From the NCBI GenBank assembly GCA_002306345.1, contig DBRQ01000006.1:136107-157025 (forward strand): a stretch of DNA of 20,919 nucleotides, in the 5' to 3' direction. Source of the stretch: Candidatus Pacebacteria bacterium UBA1364. Its GTDB lineage: Bacteria > Patescibacteriota > Microgenomatia > UBA1400 > PJMF01. Position numbers and translations under genes: made by a program. Below are positions 6,128 through 13,210 of this stretch, one piece after another (position 1 is the stretch's first letter; every line of letters starts with the position of its first letter). Below the pieces are notes generated by a model. It had not been told where the DNA came from. It saw only the letters and a list, made by a program, of their open reading frames with translations, and did no database searches.

Positions 6128-6181
6128 ATGCAAAAACAAAGTGAAAAAATGCTAGCTTTTCACCACCATTCCTCTGTTTAA
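6128..6181 (+). CDS. His-rich leader peptide controlling hisS
   Basis: A 17-codon ORF reads MQKQSEKMLAFHHHSSV and stops with TAA at 6179. Three consecutive histidine codons (CAC CAC CAT, 6161-6169) lie directly upstream of an intrinsic terminator in the leader of the histidyl-tRNA synthetase gene. This is the arrangement of an attenuation leader peptide: ribosome speed over the His codons reports the supply of charged tRNA-His. The ATG at 6128 is only 9 nt after the -10, so translation would be leaderless; the second ATG (6149) would give a 10-aa peptide that still contains the His run. The rpsF-ssb genes and other leaders here have no such ORF. Peptide identity is inferred from position and codons, not homology. 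Confidence 0.7.
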   Translation: MQKQSEKMLAFHHHSSV

Positions 6182-6250
6182 AATTGGGGTGAGTTTTTGC
6201 GTTTTTAGAAAATAGTTTAAAAATAGGTCCCCAATAAGGGGATTTTTTAT
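6141..6250 (+). promoter_or_regulatory. Transcription attenuator (antiterminator/terminator switch) of hisS
   Basis: Segments that can pair: A GTGAAAA (6141-6147) with B TTTTCAC (6157-6163); B TTCACC (6159-6164) with C GGTGAG (6188-6193); C ATTGGGG (6183-6189) with D CCCCAAT (6229-6235), extended inside by TTTTTA (6202-6207) with TAAAAA (6218-6223); and D TCCCC (6228-6232) with E GGGGA (6238-6242). D cannot pair with C and E together. A ribosome stalled on the His codons would cover B and leave C free to hold D, allowing readthrough. A ribosome reaching the stop codon would cover C and let the D:E terminator form. The pairings are visible; the switching logic is inferred. Confidence 0.65.
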
Positions 6251-6252
6251 TT
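6228..6252 (+). terminator. Intrinsic terminator inside the hisS leader
   Basis: The stem TCCCC/GGGGA with loop AATAA (6228-6242) is followed at once by TTTTTTATTTT. It lies 46 nt after the leader-peptide stop and about 150 nt before hisS, so it must be overcome for hisS to be expressed from the promoter at 6090. Confidence 0.75.
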
Positions 6253-6306
6253 TAGAATTAGAATAAGATAATCAATAATGGTTTATGATAGATCATCAAA
6301 AAAAAG

Positions 6307-6401
6307 AAAGGAATAGAATTGATTTTTGGAAACATTTGAGGACGCGCAGAGATATGTCTGGTTGGGTCATCTCTGGCGACAAAAATCAATTCTAGAACAC
6401 T
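6307..6401 (+). promoter_or_regulatory. Hairpin-bridged ribosome-binding site of hisS
   Basis: No Shine-Dalgarno lies in the 7 nt next to the ATG at 6402. Immediately upstream is an 81-nt hairpin with a perfect 15-bp outer stem (6314-6328 with 6380-6394) and an inner CAGAGAT/ATCTCTG stem. AAAGGA (6307-6312) sits one base before the hairpin. When folded, the hairpin would bring AAAGGA to an effective spacing of 8 nt from the ATG. The interior could also bind a ligand, tRNA or protein. The fold is evident from sequence; the bridging role is inference. Confidence 0.55.
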
Positions 6402-7667
6402 ATGTCACCACAAAATTTACAAACACTCAAGGGTTTTCGCGATTTTTTGCCAGAAGCAGTCCGGCAAAGACAGTACGTGAGCAACAAAATTAAAGAAGCT
6501 TTTGAACTTTATGGTTTCGAGCCACTCGAGACACCAACACTTGAATACGCCAGTCTCTTGTTAGGTAAATATGGCGACGAAGCCGATAAATTAGTTTATA
6601 CTTTTGAAGATCGAGGCGAACGCCAAGTGGGTTTGCGCTATGATCAAACTGTGCCCACCGCGCGTGTTTTGAGTCAATATCAAAACGAATTACCCAAATA
6701 TTTTCGCCGTTACCAGATTCAGAATGTTTTTAGAGCTGACAAACCACAAAAGGGCCGCTATCGCGAATTTACCCAGTGTGATTGCGATATTTTTGGAAGT
6801 GAGAGTATTTTGGCCGATGCCGAATTGCTAGCGACCATCGATGCTGTTTTCAAAAACTTAGGTTTTAAATCTATCGTAATTGAATTCAATGATCGCAGTT
6901 TATTATTTGACAACCTTAATCCTTTTGCCAATGAAAAAATAGATATCTTCTCTATCATTCAAAGCATTGATAAATTAGATAAACAAACTCCCGAAACAGT
7001 GATTGAAGAATTAACCGAAAAAGGTCTCTCCAGGAAAACGGCTGAAGCAATTTTAAACAAAATAAATAAGATTGAAATATCAGATAATTTATTAAAGATT
7101 GAACAAAAAACTTTGGCATTGGGTGTCGACCAAAAAAGCTTAGTTTTTAACCCAAAACTCGCCCGCGGTTTGGACTACTACACTGACTTAATTTTTGAAA
7201 TTAAAATTCCAGAATACGGCAATTCTTCTGTTGGTGGTGGCGGGCGTTACAATAATCTCATTGAAGATTTATCTGGCTATAAAATGCCAGCTGTAGGAGT
7301 TGGTTTGGGTTTTGATCGAATTGTAGAGATCTGTCAAGCAATGAATTTAATCGAAAAAGACTGGACTAATACCATGCTTTTGATCAGTTTTTTCGAAAAT
7401 GAAGATTGCCAAAATAAGGCCATGGAGCTTGCTAAAAATCTTCGTCAAGCGGGCATTAAAACTGAACTTTTCCCTGCTGTGGAAAAATTAACTAAACAAT
7501 TGAAAGTAGCAGAACAGAAAAAAATTCCTTTTGCCATTATTATTGGTGAAAACGAAATTAAAGCAAACAAATTTACTTTGAAAAATATGCAATCTGGAGA
7601 GCAAAAGCTACTAAATCTTGCCGAAATCAAAACAAAGTTACAAGCTTTTTCCCCTTCATTTCTTTGA
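6402..7667 (+). CDS. hisS: Histidyl-tRNA synthetase
   Basis: Charges tRNA-His with histidine (class II synthetase, cytoplasmic, normally a dimer). The 421-aa protein shows all family motifs: opening LKGFRDFLPEAVRQR; motif 2 FRRYQIQNVFRADKPQKGR (about residues 104-122) running into EFTQCDCDIFG; the histidine-specific LARGLDYYTDLIFEI (about 252-266); motif 3 GVGLGFDRI (about 298-306); and a C-terminal anticodon-binding domain (about 325-415) with AELFP-type and IIGENE segments. Length is normal. It is the first full gene of a plus-strand set hisS-rpmE-prfA, and has a long leader with a His attenuator and a large hairpin over the ribosome-binding site, so expression is probably tied to histidyl-tRNA supply. 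Confidence 0.96.
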   Translation: MSPQNLQTLKGFRDFLPEAVRQRQYVSNKIKEAFELYGFEPLETPTLEYASLLLGKYGDEADKLVYTFEDRGERQVGLRYDQTVPTARVLSQYQNELPKYFRRYQIQNVFRADKPQKGRYREFTQCDCDIFGSESILADAELLATIDAVFKNLGFKSIVIEFNDRSLLFDNLNPFANEKIDIFSIIQSIDKLDKQTPETVIEELTEKGLSRKTAEAILNKINKIEISDNLLKIEQKTLALGVDQKSLVFNPKLARGLDYYTDLIFEIKIPEYGNSSVGGGGRYNNLIEDLSGYKMPAVGVGLGFDRIVEICQAMNLIEKDWTNTMLLISFFENEDCQNKAMELAKNLRQAGIKTELFPAVEKLTKQLKVAEQKKIPFAIIIGENEIKANKFTLKNMQSGEQKLLNLAEIKTKLQAFSPSFL

Positions 7668-7673
7668 TTTTAT

Positions 7674-7681
7674 GTTATAAT
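7674..7681 (+). promoter_or_regulatory. Extended -10 promoter of rpmE
   Basis: TGTTATAAT (TGnTATAAT form, 7673-7681) overlaps the gap after hisS and ends 11 bp before the rpmE ATG. The transcript would begin only about 4 nt before the start codon, and no Shine-Dalgarno is present. No clear -35 is seen, as is common for extended -10 promoters. Confidence 0.55.
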
Positions 7682-7692
7682 GGTCACCTCTT

Positions 7693-8037
7693 ATGAAACA
7701 AGGTATTCATCCTAGCAATTGGCAACATGACTGCGTCGTTACCTGCAGTTGTGGTAATACATTTGTCACTGGTGGTTCAAAAAAAACCATGCAGGTTGAT
7801 ATTTGTAACGCTTGTCATCCTTTTTTCACTGGCGAAATGAGGTTTGTTGACCGTCAGGGTCGTGTAGATAAATTCCAGAAAAAAATGCAAATGGCTGCTC
7901 AAGCAGCTGCCGTTAATGCTTCTAAGGCTAAAAAAGCTGTTAAAGAAAAAGTAGAAAACAAATCTTACAAGCAAATTTTGATTGAACAACAAAACGAGCT
8001 TAAGGCTAAACAAGCCGAAACTGTCACCAAAAATTAG
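7693..8037 (+). CDS. rpmE: 50S ribosomal protein L31 with C-terminal extension
   Basis: The first 65 or so residues are a classic zinc-type L31: IHPSNW, TCSCGNTFVTGG, VDICNACHPFFTG and RFVDRQGRVDKFQKK. The four zinc ligands are Cys18, Cys20, Cys38 and Cys41. The family usually ends near 65-75 aa, but this one runs to 114 aa. The added tail (about 66-114) is rich in Ala, Lys, Gln and Glu, and predicted helical. Such basic tails occur in CPR ribosomal proteins and may contact rRNA. The gene starts 25 bp after hisS and has its own extended -10, so it can be expressed when the hisS attenuator is closed. Start context suggests leaderless or near-leaderless translation. Confidence 0.93.
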   Translation: MKQGIHPSNWQHDCVVTCSCGNTFVTGGSKKTMQVDICNACHPFFTGEMRFVDRQGRVDKFQKKMQMAAQAAAVNASKAKKAVKEKVENKSYKQILIEQQNELKAKQAETVTKN

Positions 8038-8083
8038 CTTCCTTTTGAATTTGTAAACGACTTTTTTAATTTAAAAAAGCCGC

Positions 8084-8092
8084 TGTTACAAT
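8084..8092 (+). promoter_or_regulatory. Extended -10 promoter of prfA
   Basis: TGTTACAAT (TGnTACAAT form) lies 39 bp before the prfA ATG. Just upstream is an AT-only 9-bp inverted repeat CTTTTTTAA/TTAAAAAAG (8061-8079) that might serve as a weak end for rpmE transcripts. The leader carries AAGAAAGA as a modest ribosome-binding site. Confidence 0.45.
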
Positions 8093-8131
8093 GTAGGTGT
8101 GATTTAACACACTTTTAAGAAAGACATCAAT

Positions 8132-9133
8132 ATGGAGCAAATTTTTAATCCCTATCAAACACAAATAGAAAAGCTCAATAAAGCCATTGCGCAGAATCAG
8201 GCTTTACTTGAAGATAGCGAATTGCAGATTTTAGCGGCCGAAGAGATTGCTCGCCTTCAAGAAGAAAAACAAGCTCTAGAATTAGCAGCAGCAGAGTTTC
8301 AAAGCAATCAAAACAAAAATGAAAGCAGTGGAAATCAAACCATCCAAACTGCTAATGCAATTATTGAAATTCGCGGAGGGGCTGGCGGTGATGAAGCGAA
8401 AATTTGGGCCAATGATTTAATGCGTATGTATCTGCGTTATAGCGAAAATAAAGGCTTAAAAATTGATTTAATTGACGAATTAGTTTTTAAAGTTAAGGGT
8501 CAGGCACAGCTGCCAATTGTTAGCATAGACAAGGAAGGCAAAATCACGCTAACTGGAGAAACAGAAATGCTTTCTGCCTACAAACTTTTTCATTACGAAT
8601 CCGGGGTGCATCGCGTACAAAGAGTACCTGTCACTGAAGCGGCTGGCCGCATTCACACTTCTACTGCTTCGGTGGCAGTTTTACCAGAAGTAACCGCTAC
8701 TGCGATCGAAATCAAGGAAGAGGATTTAGAATGGTCTTTCATGCGCTCTGGTGGAGCTGGCGGGCAATCGGTTAATAAAACCAACTCTGCCGTACGGCTC
8801 GTACACAAACCTAGCGGCATCGTCGTCAATGCTCGTCAAGAAAGAAAACAGGCTCAAAATCGGCAAATCGCTTTGGAACTTTTGCGCGCTTTGTTGTGGC
8901 AAATTGAAGAAGACAAAAAACAAGCCGAAATTGGCGAGGCCAGAAGTAATATTGGTCGTAACATGCGTGCCGAAAAAATTAGAACTTATAATTATCCGCA
9001 AAGTCGCGTTACCGATCACCGCATTCATCAATCGTGGCACAATCTCGAAGCAATTTTGGGAGGTGATCTTGATATATTGATCGCCGCCACTAGGTCTTTA
9101 ATGAAAATTGACGAAAAAATAACAACAAATTAA
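8132..9133 (+). CDS. prfA: Peptide chain release factor 1
   Basis: Recognises UAA and UAG stop codons and triggers peptidyl-tRNA hydrolysis. The 333-aa protein contains the catalytic GGQ in MRSGGAGGQSVNKTN (about residues 200-214). The codon-recognition tripeptide is P-V-T in RVPVTEAAGRIHTS (about 164-177), the PxT type of RF1 rather than SPF of RF2. The C-terminal end has RAEKIRTYNYPQSRVTDHRIH, also typical. It is slightly shorter than E. coli RF1 (360 aa), mainly in the N-terminal coiled-coil domain (about 1-75), which is Gln/Glu/Ala rich. The usual partner prmC is not next to it. It ends 15 bp before the convergent ctpA gene with no clear terminator between. Confidence 0.96.
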   Translation: MEQIFNPYQTQIEKLNKAIAQNQALLEDSELQILAAEEIARLQEEKQALELAAAEFQSNQNKNESSGNQTIQTANAIIEIRGGAGGDEAKIWANDLMRMYLRYSENKGLKIDLIDELVFKVKGQAQLPIVSIDKEGKITLTGETEMLSAYKLFHYESGVHRVQRVPVTEAAGRIHTSTASVAVLPEVTATAIEIKEEDLEWSFMRSGGAGGQSVNKTNSAVRLVHKPSGIVVNARQERKQAQNRQIALELLRALLWQIEEDKKQAEIGEARSNIGRNMRAEKIRTYNYPQSRVTDHRIHQSWHNLEAILGGDLDILIAATRSLMKIDEKITTN

Positions 9134-9148
9134 ATCACTTTCAAGTCT

Positions 9149-10423
9149 TTAAAATTGTTCAAGTGCTTTTTCTAGTACTTCATCTTTTTCTGTGTCGTAA
9201 TTTTGGACGATTTCTATGTCAACCGGCAAACCATCTTCATGAATCCAGCTACCGTTTGGGGTTAGCCAGCGACCAACCGTGATGTGTAAACCACCACCAT
9301 TGTTCAACTCAATGCGGTCTTGTACCGTACCTTTGCCAAAGGTTTGTTCACCAATTAATTTAATTTGAGCATCGTCTCTCAAGGCTCCAGCAACAATTTC
9401 AGAAGCCGAAGCGCTACCTTTATTCACTAAAACCACTGTTGGAATACCCACTAAACGAGCTGTACCAGTACTATTATAATTTTTGGTAGTATATTTAGAT
9501 TTTTGACTAACCACTACTCCACTTTTAATAAAATCGCTTGCGATATCAATGGAAACATCAAAAAAACCACCTGGATTATTGCGCAAGTCTAAAATTATTC
9601 CTGAGATTTGATCTTTTTTAGCCAAAATTTCTGTCACTGCCTTGTTCCATTCATCTAATGTTCTTTCGCCAAATTGAATCACTTGTAAATGAGCCACTTG
9701 TTTGCCATTGGCCGTTTTCACAAATTGCAGGACTACACTCTCCACAATAATTTCATCACGAATAACAGTGATATCCCGATTACTGTTGTCGCTTTGACGA
9801 TAAATACTTAAAATAACTGGAGTGCCTTGCGAACCACGAATATTGGTCACCGCATCATCTAATGTCCAACCGGTAGTATCTTCGTCTAACTGTTTGCTCT
9901 CATCTTTGACATGAGTAATAATATCGCCAGCTAATAAACCAGCTTTTTCTCCAGGACTCCCAACTAGCGGCGTTAAAATACCCACCATGTTATCAATATA
10001 GGTTAGTTCAATGCCCACTCCGTAAAAGCTACCTGCCAAATTTTGTTCTGCTTGAGTATTATCATCTGGTGGTAAATACATGGTGTAAGGATCACCAACT
10101 CCTGTGACCATGCCGGAAATTGCACCATTAATCATTTTTGTCTCGTCAATTTTATCTGTTTCCAAATAATCTTGCTCCAAACGTTGCCAAACTTCCCAAA
10201 AAGTATCCATTGACACTGAAGTATTTGTTGCACTGTTACTTAATTTAACAAAATCAGAGGCTTGACTTTTTTTGGCCAAATCATCCAATAAACCAATTTT
10301 CAAACCAAATAATGAGCCCTCACTGGCGTAACGGAAACCCATAATTAAGCCTAGGGCTAAAAGTAAAATGATTAAAACAGCATTACGAATAAAAGTGAAA
10401 AGCCGAGAGGATTTTTTTTCCAT
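9149..10423 (-). CDS. ctpA: Carboxyl-terminal processing protease, S41 family (CtpA-like)
   Basis: Serine protease that cleaves C-termini of exported proteins. The 424-aa protein has one N-terminal membrane anchor (about residues 11-30, FIRNAVLIILLLALGLIMGF), so the catalytic part should face outside the cytoplasm. A helical region (about 70-110) contains GDPYTMYLPP. A PDZ domain (about 130-225) has SFYGVGIELTY and GSPGEKAGLLAGD. The S41 core (about 240-390) contains ILDLRNNPGG, the catalytic Ser in GSASASEIVAGAL (about 335-347) and the catalytic Lys in FGKGTVQ (about 363-369). Both catalytic residues are intact. It lies 55 bp downstream of rpsR on the same strand, probably read from the ribosomal-protein operon. 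Confidence 0.94.
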   Translation of the reverse strand: MEKKSSRLFTFIRNAVLIILLLALGLIMGFRYASEGSLFGLKIGLLDDLAKKSQASDFVKLSNSATNTSVSMDTFWEVWQRLEQDYLETDKIDETKMINGAISGMVTGVGDPYTMYLPPDDNTQAEQNLAGSFYGVGIELTYIDNMVGILTPLVGSPGEKAGLLAGDIITHVKDESKQLDEDTTGWTLDDAVTNIRGSQGTPVILSIYRQSDNSNRDITVIRDEIIVESVVLQFVKTANGKQVAHLQVIQFGERTLDEWNKAVTEILAKKDQISGIILDLRNNPGGFFDVSIDIASDFIKSGVVVSQKSKYTTKNYNSTGTARLVGIPTVVLVNKGSASASEIVAGALRDDAQIKLIGEQTFGKGTVQDRIELNNGGGLHITVGRWLTPNGSWIHEDGLPVDIEIVQNYDTEKDEVLEKALEQF

Positions 10424-10478
10424 ACAAGAGATTTATTGTAAGACAACTGACAAAAAAAATCACACGCAAAACTGCACT

Positions 10479-10658
10479 TTAAATAGTTTGAGTAAATGGC
10501 AAAAGGGCTAGATGCCTCGCTCTCTTGACTTCACGAGCTAATTTTTTCTGCATTTTAGCAGTTAAGCCCGTTTTGGTTCTAGGCAAAATTGCGCCTTGAG
10601 CGGTGACAAATCTTTTGAGTTCTTCGGCTTTTTTGTAGCTAAAGTTGTAAGTCTTCAT
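10479..10658 (-). CDS. rpsR: 30S ribosomal protein S18
   Basis: Small-subunit protein that pairs with S6 on the 16S platform. The sequence shows the S18 pattern: Y-K-x-x-x-x-L-x-x-F near the start, then GAILPRTKTGLTAKMQKKLAREVKRARHLALLPF. Two ATGs are available. I chose 10658 (59 aa) because GGAG, within the upstream ATG codon region, sits 7 nt before it as a Shine-Dalgarno; the ATG at 10670 would add only MEKK and has no such site. Order rpsF-ssb-rpsR is the conserved bacterial arrangement. The normal leading zinc or basic tail is absent, as in other short S18 proteins. Confidence 0.93.
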   Translation of the reverse strand: MKTYNFSYKKAEELKRFVTAQGAILPRTKTGLTAKMQKKLAREVKRARHLALLPFTQTI

Positions 10659-10738
10659 TTTTTTCTCCATAATTTATACTTGAACTTTTACACTTTTAAG
10701 ACAATCTGCAGGTTAGATAATTGTTTGTCAGTATCTAA

Positions 10739-11224
10739 CTAAAAAGGAATGTCGTCAGAGACATCTTCTACCTCCGCAACTTCAACCTCTGGCACCGGTT
10801 CTGCTGATGGCGCCGTCGTGGTTGACGTGGCAGTTTCTGTGGCATCTGGTGTTTCTTCTCCATCTCCTTCCACAGGTCTACCACTTTTATTACTAAGTAG
10901 CATCATGTTGTCAATAATAATTTCCGTGACTTTTCTAACTTCACCGCTTTCAGTCTTCCAATCTCGAGTCTGAATACGACCTTCAACATAAACTTTGTCA
11001 CCTTTATGCAGTAATTGGCCACAAATTTCCGCCAATTTAGACCAAGCAACAATGTTATGGAAGTCCACTCTCTCTTGTTTATCCCCTCCATCGGCTGGCG
11101 TCCAGGAACGATTGGTGGCAATGCCAAAAGAAGCCACAGCAGTACCATTTGGCGTGTAACGCAAATTAGGATCTCTAGTTAAATTCCCAATAAGCATAAC
11201 TTTATTTAAAGAACGTGCTGACAT
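10739..11224 (-). CDS. ssb: Single-stranded DNA-binding protein
   Basis: Binds and protects ssDNA in replication and repair. The 161-aa protein has the OB-fold (about 1-110): LNKVMLIGNLTRDPNLRYTPNG, then VASFGIATNRSW, VDFHNIVAWSKLAEIC, GDKVYVEGRIQTRDW. A disordered acidic/Thr/Ala/Pro linker (about 115-150) leads to the C-terminal tip DDIPF, which recruits partner proteins such as helicases and polymerases. A Shine-Dalgarno AAAGG lies 5 nt before the start. The gene sits between rpsF and rpsR. Its 124-nt upstream spacer contains an ATrich palindrome CTTCATTATGAAG (11266-11278) but no clear promoter. Confidence 0.96.
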   Translation of the reverse strand: MSARSLNKVMLIGNLTRDPNLRYTPNGTAVASFGIATNRSWTPADGGDKQERVDFHNIVAWSKLAEICGQLLHKGDKVYVEGRIQTRDWKTESGEVRKVTEIIIDNMMLLSNKSGRPVEGDGEETPDATETATSTTTAPSAEPVPEVEVAEVEDVSDDIPF

Positions 11225-11348
11225 TTTGACCTTTCTCTCATTAGAGTTGATTTATATTGATCTTTCTTCATTATGAAGCAGCAAAGTTACAAGAAGTGTG
11301 ACTAATCAATTTTTAGTAAAAAAAGAAACCGCCAACAACATAAGTAAA

Positions 11349-11693
11349 TTAATCTTTGATAGACTCTTCCAGCTCGTCAGCAATCACCAATAAATGACGC
11401 AGAATTTCACGATGCAGCGTCAAACTTTGTTCAAATTTCTGTACATTTAAAACTGGAAAATTCACAATCATATGGACGTAGACGGCTTCTTCGTAAACCT
11501 TTCCCGCTTGAGAAATATTATAAGCCAAATGTTTGCGGCCCCAATCATCCTCTTTAACAACAACACCCTTATTTTTAGCCACTAAATCAGCAATTTCCTT
11601 TTTGAGTCTGGAAACGTCTGCGTCCAATAAATCGCCGGGAATTAAATAAGTTAATTCGTAATTTTTTTTAATTATTTCCTTAGTCAATTTCAT
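11349..11693 (-). CDS. rpsF: 30S ribosomal protein S6
   Basis: Platform protein that binds S18. The 114-aa sequence shows YELTYLIPG near the start, DWGRKHLAYNI in the middle and VLNVQKFEQSLTLHREILRHLLV in the C-terminal half, the standard S6 pattern. About ten extra residues (MKLTKEIIKK) precede the usual start. No better start codon exists, although no Shine-Dalgarno is visible before this ATG. It heads the operon rpsF-ssb-rpsR-ctpA and has a strong promoter and a structured leader upstream. Confidence 0.93.
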   Translation of the reverse strand: MKLTKEIIKKNYELTYLIPGDLLDADVSRLKKEIADLVAKNKGVVVKEDDWGRKHLAYNISQAGKVYEEAVYVHMIVNFPVLNVQKFEQSLTLHREILRHLLVIADELEESIKD

Positions 11694-11703
11694 AGTTTTT
11701 TAA

Positions 11704-11754
11704 GATTCGCAAAGTTGAGCCCCGCTCAACTCTCTGGATATTTAATAAGCGAAT
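11704..11754 (-). promoter_or_regulatory. Structured leader of rpsF, possible S6:S18 autoregulatory site
   Basis: The leader (about 70 nt) folds on the minus strand with an outer stem ATTCGC/GCGAAT (11749-11754 with 11704-11709) and an inner hairpin AGTTGAGC-GGG-GCTCAACT (11713-11731). The outer stem ends close to the rpsF start. In many bacteria an S6:S18 complex binds the rpsF leader through a bulge containing CCG; I do not see that exact motif here, so autoregulation is only a possibility. The hairpin itself is clear. Confidence 0.45.
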
Positions 11755-11771
11755 TTTAATCTCTAGGGGTT

Positions 11772-11799
11772 ATTATACAAAAAAAATGCAAAAAGTCTA
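11772..11799 (-). promoter_or_regulatory. rpsF operon promoter, TAGACT-16-TATAAT
   Basis: Minus-strand -35 TAGACT (11794-11799) and -10 TATAAT (11772-11777) are separated by 16 bp. Start would be near 11765. The -35 lies just 12 bp beyond the ychF stop codon. Confidence 0.6.
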
Positions 11800-11810
11800 C
11801 TTGTGCTTAT

Positions 11811-12908
11811 TTATTTGCCAATCATGAATTCCACCACATCGCCATCTTGCATTAAATAATCGCGCCCTTCTTGTCTAATTTTGCCAAGTTCTTTACAGGC
11901 TGCCCAGCCACCAAAATTGATAAAATCGGCAAAAGTCACTACCTTAGCACTAATGAATTTCTTACTAAAATCCGTGTGAATTACCCCTGCAGCTGCCTGA
12001 GCGGTTGCGCCTTTTTGAATCGTCCAAGCTTTGACTTCAATCGTCCCGGCAGTCAAAAAACTCTGTAAACTCAAGGTTTGATAAGCTACTGCCGCTAAAC
12101 GTGCCAAGCCACTTTCTTTAAGACCCAATTCCTGCATGTATAGTTCCTGATCTGCCTGCACTAAACTTGCCAATTCACTTTCAATCTTGGCAGATATTAC
12201 CACAATTTGCTTTTTTTGCACTTTGAGTTTACTAGCAAACTTTGCCCTAATTTCGTCGGCTTGCGCTAAATCCTGTTCATCAACATTAATAGCAAAAATT
12301 TCTTTTTTGGCAGTCAGCAAGCAAAGCTCTTTAGCTACTAACTGTTCTAGTGCACTTTGACAATTAAGATTTTTACCCTGTTCAATAGTAGCCATAAAAC
12401 TTTGAATAATCTCCCATTTAGCTTTTTCATTTTTACTAACACTGCCTTTGGGTTGTTGCTGCTTCTGCAACGTTTCTAGATCAGCCAATTGCAATTCAGT
12501 ACGAACGATAGCCAGGTCTTCCTCTGGATTAACACTACTCTCACGCAATACATTAGCATCACTAAAGTTACGTAAAACATGGCAAATAGCGTCGGTTTGG
12601 CGAATGTTAGCCAAAAATTTGTTGCCTAAACCTTCACCCTTACTTGCACCCGCCACCAAACCAGCAATGTCGACAAATTCCACCAAGGCGTATTTAATTG
12701 GAGGTAGGATTGGCATCTTTTCCGTGGTTTTGATTAACTCTGCCAGCTGTGGTAAACGTTGATCTGGCACCTCTACCACTCCCACATTCGGTTCAATGGT
12801 GGCAAAAGGATAATTGGCTGCCAAAGCAACTTGCTTTTTCAGTAAAGCATTAAAAAGGGTGGATTTACCAACGTTAGGCAAACCGACAATCCCAATCTGT
12901 AAACTCAT
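11811..12908 (-). CDS. ychF: Redox-regulated ATPase YchF (OLA1 family)
   Basis: P-loop NTPase of the Obg/TRAFAC group that binds ATP and associates with ribosomes. The 365-aa protein has the G1 loop GLPNVGKST (about residues 8-16), the family segment NYPFATIEPNVGVVEVPD (about 32-49), G3 DIAGLVAGASKGEGLGNKFL (about 75-94) and a helical insert (about 130-195). The G4 position reads FAINVDE where YchF usually has NxxE rather than NKxD. A TGS domain completes the C-terminus (about 281-364), ending QDGDVVEFMIGK. AGAGAGGAG-like Shine-Dalgarno (GAGAGGAG) lies about 11 nt before the ATG. Length and motifs are complete. Confidence 0.95.
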   Translation of the reverse strand: MSLQIGIVGLPNVGKSTLFNALLKKQVALAANYPFATIEPNVGVVEVPDQRLPQLAELIKTTEKMPILPPIKYALVEFVDIAGLVAGASKGEGLGNKFLANIRQTDAICHVLRNFSDANVLRESSVNPEEDLAIVRTELQLADLETLQKQQQPKGSVSKNEKAKWEIIQSFMATIEQGKNLNCQSALEQLVAKELCLLTAKKEIFAINVDEQDLAQADEIRAKFASKLKVQKKQIVVISAKIESELASLVQADQELYMQELGLKESGLARLAAVAYQTLSLQSFLTAGTIEVKAWTIQKGATAQAAAGVIHTDFSKKFISAKVVTFADFINFGGWAACKELGKIRQEGRDYLMQDGDVVEFMIGK

Positions 12909-13210
12909 ATTTTAGCCAACTCCTCTCTAATATCATAAACTTTTTCTAATTATATCGAGAAAGCTGATAATTGCCACCCGAATGATACAATTATGACCAT
13001 GAATGAATGTAAGGCAAAGGATATTGGCCAAGACAAATTATTTAGCTATCCCTTATAACTTAAATTACCAAACATCTTTAATTTTTGAACAACCAAACAA
13101 CAGACAAGGGAGACATGCTTTTACTTTTTGAAAGTGGTAAAAGAGATATTCAGCAGGATATTCTGTTCTATTGACAAAATCAAGAAAGAACTTAAGAAAA
13201 GTAACTTCTT
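12909..13210. other. 302-bp intergenic gap with two tiny similar ORFs, no clear gene
   Basis: The gap lies between EamA and ychF, both minus. A minus-strand -10 TATAAT at 12950-12955 may serve ychF, without a clear -35. On the plus strand, two tiny ORFs occur: 12993-13058 (21 aa, ending KDIGQDKLFSYPL) and 13115-13174 (19 aa, ending RDIQQDILFY). Their ends resemble each other (D-I-x-Q-D-x-L-F-x-Y). The second has GGGAG just before its ATG. They may be degraded gene copies or chance. No tRNA or strong hairpin was seen. Confidence 0.3.

Noticed and set aside
6253..6401. T-box riboswitch in the hisS leader
   Set aside because: No AGGGTGGnACCGCG-type antiterminator sequence is present; the terminator fits a leader-peptide attenuator instead.
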